Positions 59,334 through 64,000 of a DNA stretch of 64,000 nucleotides are shown piece after piece. Below the pieces are notes generated by a model. The model did no database searches. It was not told the origin of the DNA and was given only the letters and a program-made list of their open reading frames with translations. Origin of the DNA: DAOUJI01 sp965224415 (GTDB taxonomy: Bacteria > Chloroflexota > Dehalococcoidia > Lucifugimonadales > JAGWBF01); NCBI GenBank assembly GCA_965224415.1, contig CBDCZB010000005.1, positions 124,001-188,000 on the forward strand, written 5' to 3'. Positions within the stretch are counted from its first letter, which is position 1. Each line of letters begins with the position of its first letter. Made by a program: the position numbers and the translations under genes.

Positions 59334-60098
59334 TTGGCAAAAATGACTTTCGAACCGGGAATAAGCGTCGAGGACGTAACCGTGGTGCGCGGCGGGCACA
59401 CTGCGCTGACCGACGTCACTTTCGAAGTGGGCCCGGCCACCCTAATGGGCGTCTTGGGCCCGAACGGCGCGGGGAAGAGCACACTGTTTGACGCCATTGC
59501 GGGAGTCTTGCCGATCACACATGGCGCTGTCACCCTGCGCGGGGAGGCGACTAAAAGAGGGGCTTTGGCGTACGTTCCCCAACGCGACAGCATCAACTGG
59601 GTATTCCCGGCCACCGTTCAGGATGTTGTGACTATGGGATGCTGCAACGTCGGACTGTTCCGGAGGCCCGGCAAGCGAGACCGGGAACTGGTCCGCCTCT
59701 GCCTCAAACGGGTCGGGTTGTGGGAGCAACGCTCGAACTTGATGACCGAGCTGTCCGGCGGACAGCGTCAGAGGGTCTTCATAGCCCGCGCATTGGCGCA
59801 AGAGGCCAGCGTTATTCTGTTGGACGAGGCGTTCAGCGGCGTCGACGTGGGCGCCCAGGAAGAAATCGTGAAGGTGCTCCAGTCACTGTGCGAAGAGGGC
59901 AGGATCGTGCTTCTGGCCACCCACGACCTTACGAACCTGGCCGAACGGTTCGACCAGGTGCTGTGCATCAACCACCACGTGTGCGCGTGCGGCCCTCCAG
60001 AACAAGCGTTTACGCCCGACGTGCTTGAAGAGCTGTACGGCTCACACGGAATTGAATTCGATCCCAATCACTTCCACTCTACGGGGAGCCCGTCATGA
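59334..60098 (+). CDS. znuC: Metal ABC transporter ATP-binding protein
   Basis: The 254-residue ATPase shows Walker A LGPNGAGKSTLFDAI, signature ELSGGQRQRVFIARAL and Walker B VILLDEAFSGVD. It powers import of the metal bound by the upstream lipoprotein. TTG at 59334 is preferred, as GGGAGG ends seven bases before it; an ATG three codons later is the alternative. The stop overlaps the next ATG (ATGA), so ATPase and permease are translationally coupled. Confidence 0.95.
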   Translation: MAKMTFEPGISVEDVTVVRGGHTALTDVTFEVGPATLMGVLGPNGAGKSTLFDAIAGVLPITHGAVTLRGEATKRGALAYVPQRDSINWVFPATVQDVVTMGCCNVGLFRRPGKRDRELVRLCLKRVGLWEQRSNLMTELSGGQRQRVFIARALAQEASVILLDEAFSGVDVGAQEEIVKVLQSLCEEGRIVLLATHDLTNLAERFDQVLCINHHVCACGPPEQAFTPDVLEELYGSHGIEFDPNHFHSTGSPS

Positions 60099-60949
60099 TC
60101 GACTACATTGTCGGCCCATTCGAATATAGCTTCATGGTGAGGGCCCTGATCGTATCGGCGCTCGTCGGAGTGATGTGTCCAGTCCTCGGAGCTTACGTCA
60201 TTACGCGCGGGCGCGCATTCATGGGCGACGCACTGGCCCACTCGGTCCTGCCCGGGATGGTGGTGGCGTTCCTGCTGGGAATCAGCCCGTTCTTCGCAGC
60301 AGTGCCCACGGGAATCGCCGTGGCGCTGTTGATGGGGTCCGTCGCCCGGCGCACTGGAATAAGTGAAGACACGTCCATCGGCATCGTCTTCGCAGGCATG
60401 TTCGCTCTGGGCCTCGTAATGCTTTCCAGAGCCACCAACGTCAACATCAACATTGAAGACCTGCTCCTTGGTCAGGTCCTGGGAGTGTCGCAAACGGACG
60501 TCTATGTATCGCTGGGGCTTGCAGCATTCGTGCTGGTGGGGCTGTATGCGTTCCACCGTCAGCTGGTATACACCACCTTTGACCCAGTAGGCGCTATGGT
60601 GGTCGGAATCAAGACAAGCCTGGTCGAATACGTGCTTCTCACCCTGCTCGCCCTGGTCATCGTCATAGGCATACAGGCCGCCGGCATCGTCCTTGTGATG
60701 GCGATGCTAATCACCCCTGCGGCTACCGCATACTTGCTGGCCAGAAGGTTCGTAGGGGTCATGGTGATTGGGGGCCTAATCGGCGCAATCTCGGCGGTGG
60801 TTGGCCTATATCTATCCTACCACGCCGACCTGCCCTCCGGCCCTGCAATGGCCCTGGTTGCCACCGTTGCATTCGGGGTAGTGGCTGTGGGAAAGAAGGT
60901 GTGGCCTGCGGTCCGTGGTTTACGGACTGCGCCCTCTCAGGCCGGGTGA
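60095..60949 (+). CDS. znuB: Metal ABC transporter permease
   Basis: The 284-residue membrane protein has about eight helices and the family stretches GAYVITRGRAFMGDALAHSVLPGMV and AAGIVLVMAMLITPAATAYLL. It is the channel of the zinc/manganese-type importer encoded with the two preceding genes. The start overlaps the ATPase stop by four bases. It converges on the VWA gene with 18 bases between stops. Confidence 0.95.
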   Translation: MIDYIVGPFEYSFMVRALIVSALVGVMCPVLGAYVITRGRAFMGDALAHSVLPGMVVAFLLGISPFFAAVPTGIAVALLMGSVARRTGISEDTSIGIVFAGMFALGLVMLSRATNVNINIEDLLLGQVLGVSQTDVYVSLGLAAFVLVGLYAFHRQLVYTTFDPVGAMVVGIKTSLVEYVLLTLLALVIVIGIQAAGIVLVMAMLITPAATAYLLARRFVGVMVIGGLIGAISAVVGLYLSYHADLPSGPAMALVATVAFGVVAVGKKVWPAVRGLRTAPSQAG

Positions 60950-60967
60950 GCGGCGCCCTTCCCCTGT

Positions 60968-62287
60968 CTACCCTTGGCCCTCCTGTGAGCCGCGCCCCCA
61001 CATCGGATGGCGGAAGGACGGGTTCGCTTCCTTATGCCATGACCTTTGACCCGGCGTCGGGGCGGACGCAACATCCGCGATCTCAGGCGTCTGCGGTGAA
61101 GGCTGCTTACGCACCGGCCAACTTCCCGACAGCCCGTTCAAGTGGCGGGCCAAGTCTATCAACGCGGCCAAGTTGTGGACCGGCAGTAAATCGTCTATGT
61201 ATGGCTCGGCGGCTTGCATACCCTGGGTCAACGGCTCATACCCTTCCCGCCCCGCCAGCGGGTTCAGCCATATCAAGCGTCTGCAGCTGCGCTGCAACCG
61301 GGCCATCTCTTCTCTCAAGACTTCGGGCTCGCCGCGGTCCCAGCCGTCGGACACGATGAGTACGATAGATCCCCAACCCAGCGTCCTCCGCGCCCACCTG
61401 TAGTTGAACTCCTTCAGGGCCGTTCCGATGCGCGTCCCGCCAGCCCAGTCAGGGACCGCCTTGGACACCTCTCCCACAGCCTGGTCTATGTCCTTATGAG
61501 CCAGCTGCTTCGTGATGCGGGTGAGACGTGTGGCGAACAGGAACGCTTCCACCTGGTTCTCCAACCCTCCATAAAGGCTATGGATGAAGTGGAGCAGCAT
61601 CCGTGTGTAGCTCTCCATCGAACCGCTCACGTCGCAGAGGACCACGAGCCTGCGCGGTTTCTGCTTGCGACGGCGGGTCTTCAAGCGGAGGGGCTCTCCC
61701 CCGAATTGGGCGCTTTCCCTCAACGTCCTGCGGAGGTCCAACCCCGGCCCTTTCCCGCGCTCCTTGCGTCGTGTGCGCCGCATTCCGGGGTCCCACTGCA
61801 AGGAGGCAATAAGCTGCCTGGCCTGTTGCGCCTCCTCCACCGTGAACTCGGCGAAGTCCTTCACCCGAAGGACTTCCCGCGCGCTGAAGGTCCGGGTGAG
61901 GTCGATGCGGTCAGGTTGTTCTTCGGAGTCCTCATCGTCGGCCCCTGCGCCGTCGGGCAGCTGTCCCGGCGGAGGCGGCCCCGCCTCCACCCTGCGGTAT
62001 CGGCGTTGTTCACCCATGGAACGCAGGTCCATGGACGACATCCGGTCCTTCCGCTGGCGCCAGAATACGTCGAAGGCCTCGTCAAACACCGGGAGGTCGT
62101 CCCTTCGATGAACAAGAATCGTCCTCAGGGCAGCCCGTACGTCAGCCTTGCGCCTGACCCCGATGTCCTCCAGCACACTCACGGCGTCCAGCATCCGACC
62201 GGTGTGAACGTCAAGGCCGAGACGCCTCAGCAAGCGACCGAAAAGCAGCAGGTTGTCCAGCAGATGGCCGGCTTCCGAGCTAGCCAC
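60968..62287 (-). CDS. VWA-domain protein (CoxE-like)
   Basis: In this 439-residue protein the von Willebrand A fold starts near residue 215 with RRLVVLCDVSGSMESYTRMLL, the MIDAS DxSxS motif, and continues with DWAGGTRIGTALKEFN. The N-terminal half is helical and charged, resembling CoxE-type proteins; the C-terminal tail is Pro-rich. With a MoxR ATPase such proteins assemble or remodel metal or redox proteins in other bacteria. No CO dehydrogenase is encoded here, so the client is unknown. Its start overlaps the MoxR stop by 8 bases. Confidence 0.88.
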   Translation of the reverse strand: MASSEAGHLLDNLLLFGRLLRRLGLDVHTGRMLDAVSVLEDIGVRRKADVRAALRTILVHRRDDLPVFDEAFDVFWRQRKDRMSSMDLRSMGEQRRYRRVEAGPPPPGQLPDGAGADDEDSEEQPDRIDLTRTFSAREVLRVKDFAEFTVEEAQQARQLIASLQWDPGMRRTRRKERGKGPGLDLRRTLRESAQFGGEPLRLKTRRRKQKPRRLVVLCDVSGSMESYTRMLLHFIHSLYGGLENQVEAFLFATRLTRITKQLAHKDIDQAVGEVSKAVPDWAGGTRIGTALKEFNYRWARRTLGWGSIVLIVSDGWDRGEPEVLREEMARLQRSCRRLIWLNPLAGREGYEPLTQGMQAAEPYIDDLLPVHNLAALIDLARHLNGLSGSWPVRKQPSPQTPEIADVASAPTPGQRSWHKEANPSFRHPMWGRGSQEGQG

Positions 62288-63215
62288 GCCTCCCCCCGCG
62301 CCGCGTGCCGCGATTCAGCGCCCTGTTGACCAGAGCACGGGTCTGCTCTCCGCGCACTGCCTGCACGTCTTCCCGGTACTTCAGCATGACGCCCAAGGTG
62401 TCGTCTATCACTGAGGGACTCAATTCGTTCTCGTTGAGACTTACGAGGGCCGCCGTCCAGTCCAGCGTCTCCGCGACTCCGGGAACCTTGTAAAGCTCGG
62501 TTGTTCGCAACTCCTGCACGAATGCCGTCACCTGGCTGGCCAGCTTCTGCGACGCCTCCGGCACCTTGCTCCGAACGATTTGCATCTCTTTGTCTAGGTC
62601 GGGGTAGTCAATCCAGTAATATAGGCACCGCCGTTTCAGGGCGTCGTGAATTTCCCGCGTCCGGTTGGACGTGATCACCACCATAGGCCGCTCGTCCGCA
62701 GTGTACGTGCCAATCTCCGGAATGGTGATTTGGAAGTCGGCCAGCATCTCTAGAAGGTAGCCTTCGAACTCTTCGTCGGCGCGGTCTAGTTCGTCTATCA
62801 ACAAGACCGTGGGTCCCTTGCCCTCAAGAGCTTGCAGCAGGGGCCGCTTGATCAGGAACTCCTCGCTGAAGAGCTCCTTCTCAGCGTCTTTCCGGTCAAC
62901 CCCGCCCGCCGCCTCCAGAAGTCTGATGTGCAGCAGTTGGCGGGAGTAGTTCCACTCGTAGACCGCCTGGTTTACGTCCAGCCCCTCGTAGCATTGCAGT
63001 CGAATCAGCCGGGCGCCCAGAGCGGACGCCAACGCCCTGGCGACTTCCGTTTTACCGACGCCCGCCTCTCCCTCCAGGAACAGGGGGCGGCGCAGCTTCA
63101 GGGCTAGGTATATCGACATGGCCAAGCCACGGTCGGCGACATACAGCTCCTTGCGGAGGACTGCCTGTAGCTCGTCGACGGAGGTGGGTTTCACGGCGGG
63201 GCGTGTGTCGGTCAC
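62280..63215 (-). CDS. MoxR-family AAA+ ATPase
   Basis: The 311-residue ATPase has Walker A GEAGVGKT at 49-56, VLLIDELDRADEEFEGYLLEML as Walker B and sensor region, and ITSNRTREIHDALKRRCLYYWIDYP as the arginine-finger and sensor-1 part. MoxR proteins act as chaperones for partner proteins, usually with a VWA partner such as the gene next downstream. GTG at 63215 overlaps the upstream stop in GTGA, which indicates coupling with the endonuclease-like gene. Confidence 0.93.
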   Translation of the reverse strand: MTDTRPAVKPTSVDELQAVLRKELYVADRGLAMSIYLALKLRRPLFLEGEAGVGKTEVARALASALGARLIRLQCYEGLDVNQAVYEWNYSRQLLHIRLLEAAGGVDRKDAEKELFSEEFLIKRPLLQALEGKGPTVLLIDELDRADEEFEGYLLEMLADFQITIPEIGTYTADERPMVVITSNRTREIHDALKRRCLYYWIDYPDLDKEMQIVRSKVPEASQKLASQVTAFVQELRTTELYKVPGVAETLDWTAALVSLNENELSPSVIDDTLGVMLKYREDVQAVRGEQTRALVNRALNRGTRRGGRRG

Positions 63216-64000
63216 TTGGGTGCGCCCTTTCCACAGAAGTATCTCTCGCGGAGGTATTTGAGTATTCCGGCTCCGCCTCTCCCGACTCCTTCAGCCTCTT
63301 GTAGACCTCCTGGTACGTGAGCGGTACAAACTCCAGGTCGCCCTTCACAATCTCAGCGAACCGCTTAATCTCCTTTTCGTGGTTCTTCGACTCCTCGCAA
63401 CACCAATCGTAGTAGAGGTAGTAGAGGCTGAAAGCATCCCTGCCAAGCTGTGTGGCAAGGCCGAGCGTATGTGTGAGGAGCTGCTTCACATACAGGTAGT
63501 CAAACGTCACCTGATCCTGGTATAGGTCTTTGGCAAGCGCTTGGCACTTCGGCAGACCTATCTCCGCCCAACGACTGAGCCCACCGCGAAAATAGCTCGT
63601 CACGAACTTGGAGTTTGGGCGTGAAAGCCACTCAGTGAACTTGCTCTCTATCGCAACGACACGGCCGGAGGCTGGCCACATAACAACATCTAGATGAGGT
63701 GCCGTACCTCCAAGCACGGTCCGGAAGGGCACTTCAAAATCGAGTGACTCTACTACACTCACATCTGTTTCCAGCACTGAAACCAAGGGAATCTTATCCT
63801 TGTTCTCCCAGTAACTGAAAAAATTGGCCGCTAGCGCTCCAGATGAGTGCAACGCCTTCATCTTTGGTGGCGCGTTCTCCTTATGACGGAGTTCTCCACC
63901 TCCTCCGTTTTCGAACGCGTTTCGGATGCGCCCCGACAACGGTTCCCGCAGGTTCGCTCGTACGCTCTCAAGGTGGTAGCAGTCACATGGAGGGTCGTGA
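63212..64000 (-). pseudogene. PGN_0703-like PD-(D/E)XK endonuclease-related protein, partial and frameshifted
   Basis: The frame is open to the right edge of the window (reading LESVRANLREPLSGRIRNAF inward), so the N-terminus is outside. The centre has a PD-(D/E)XK-like core, with PHLDVVMWPASGRVVAIESKF giving D-x11-E-x-K. Near 63264-63268 the frame shifts: the drawn frame continues into nonsense, overlapping the next gene by 160 bases, while the other frame gives ILKYLRERYFCGKGAPK and stops at 63212, exactly in the GTGA start of MoxR. One missing A explains it. It may be a real break or a base-calling error. Only relatives of restriction-type nucleases are suggested; no methylase is seen. Confidence 0.75.

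Noticed and set aside
61214..62329. Plus-strand open frame of 371 codons
   Set aside because: It is antisense to the VWA protein gene, which has the MIDAS motif; the antisense protein is Arg/Pro/Gln-rich and shows no motif.
1..64000. CRISPR array or prophage
   Set aside because: No regularly spaced repeats of 24-40 bases, no Cas-like proteins and no phage structural genes are visible.

Overview
The window looks like chromosomal DNA of a Chloroflexota bacterium, most likely a Dehalococcoidia or SAR202-type lineage. This is inferred from content, not from a marker tree. The signs are GC-rich genes, exported lipoproteins with long Pro/Thr spacers, a phosphatidylinositol-kinase-like/DUF3090 gene pair, CaiB-type CoA transferase, MFS, FMN and amidohydrolase-type catabolic genes, and dispersed GC-rich palindromes. 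I found no rRNA, no convincing tRNA and no CRISPR array.

Layout. Positions 1-17 kb are mostly housekeeping: a CinA C-terminal amidase, the rplU-rpmA-rpmE-DUF1385 ribosomal operon (minus strand, clear sigma70 promoter), rsmG, a flippase-like membrane protein, mfd, proB and proA separated by a reversed PaREP1/HEPN-like gene, a split transketolase, an amidohydrolase and thpR. Positions 17-34 kb carry a DEAD-box helicase, small-molecule enzymes, a HigBA toxin-antitoxin pair, the kinase-like/DUF3090 pair, a ThDP enzyme, ligA, pth, an MFS carrier, a PEP-mutase-like lyase and trxB.

Positions 34.3-40.4 kb hold a five-gene minus-strand operon of membrane and exported metal-binding proteins. Its centre is a CopC-CopD-YtkA-cytochrome c fusion, so it probably handles copper and/or respiratory electrons at the cell surface. 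Positions 40.5-46.4 kb are the least ordinary part. They contain a Pro/Thr-spacer trypsin-like lipoprotein, a 700-base region with a promoter, a duplicated hairpin/short-ORF element and a strong terminator, then a PqqD-like protein, signal peptidase I, an intact IS630-family element with a frameshifted transposase, and a radical SAM enzyme whose probable promoter has been cut off by that insertion.

Positions 46-57 kb contain a VTT-domain membrane protein, FMN enzymes, a VapBC pair, an ACP-acyltransferase fusion, a CoA transferase and an ABC-2 exporter whose permease gene is tandemly duplicated. Positions 57-61 kb are a zinc-uptake locus: a Fur/Zur regulator, a 25-bp near-palindrome, then substrate-binding protein, ATPase and permease. 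The right end is a minus-strand operon: an edge-truncated endonuclease-like gene with a frameshift, a MoxR ATPase and a VWA protein, joined by overlapping start and stop codons.
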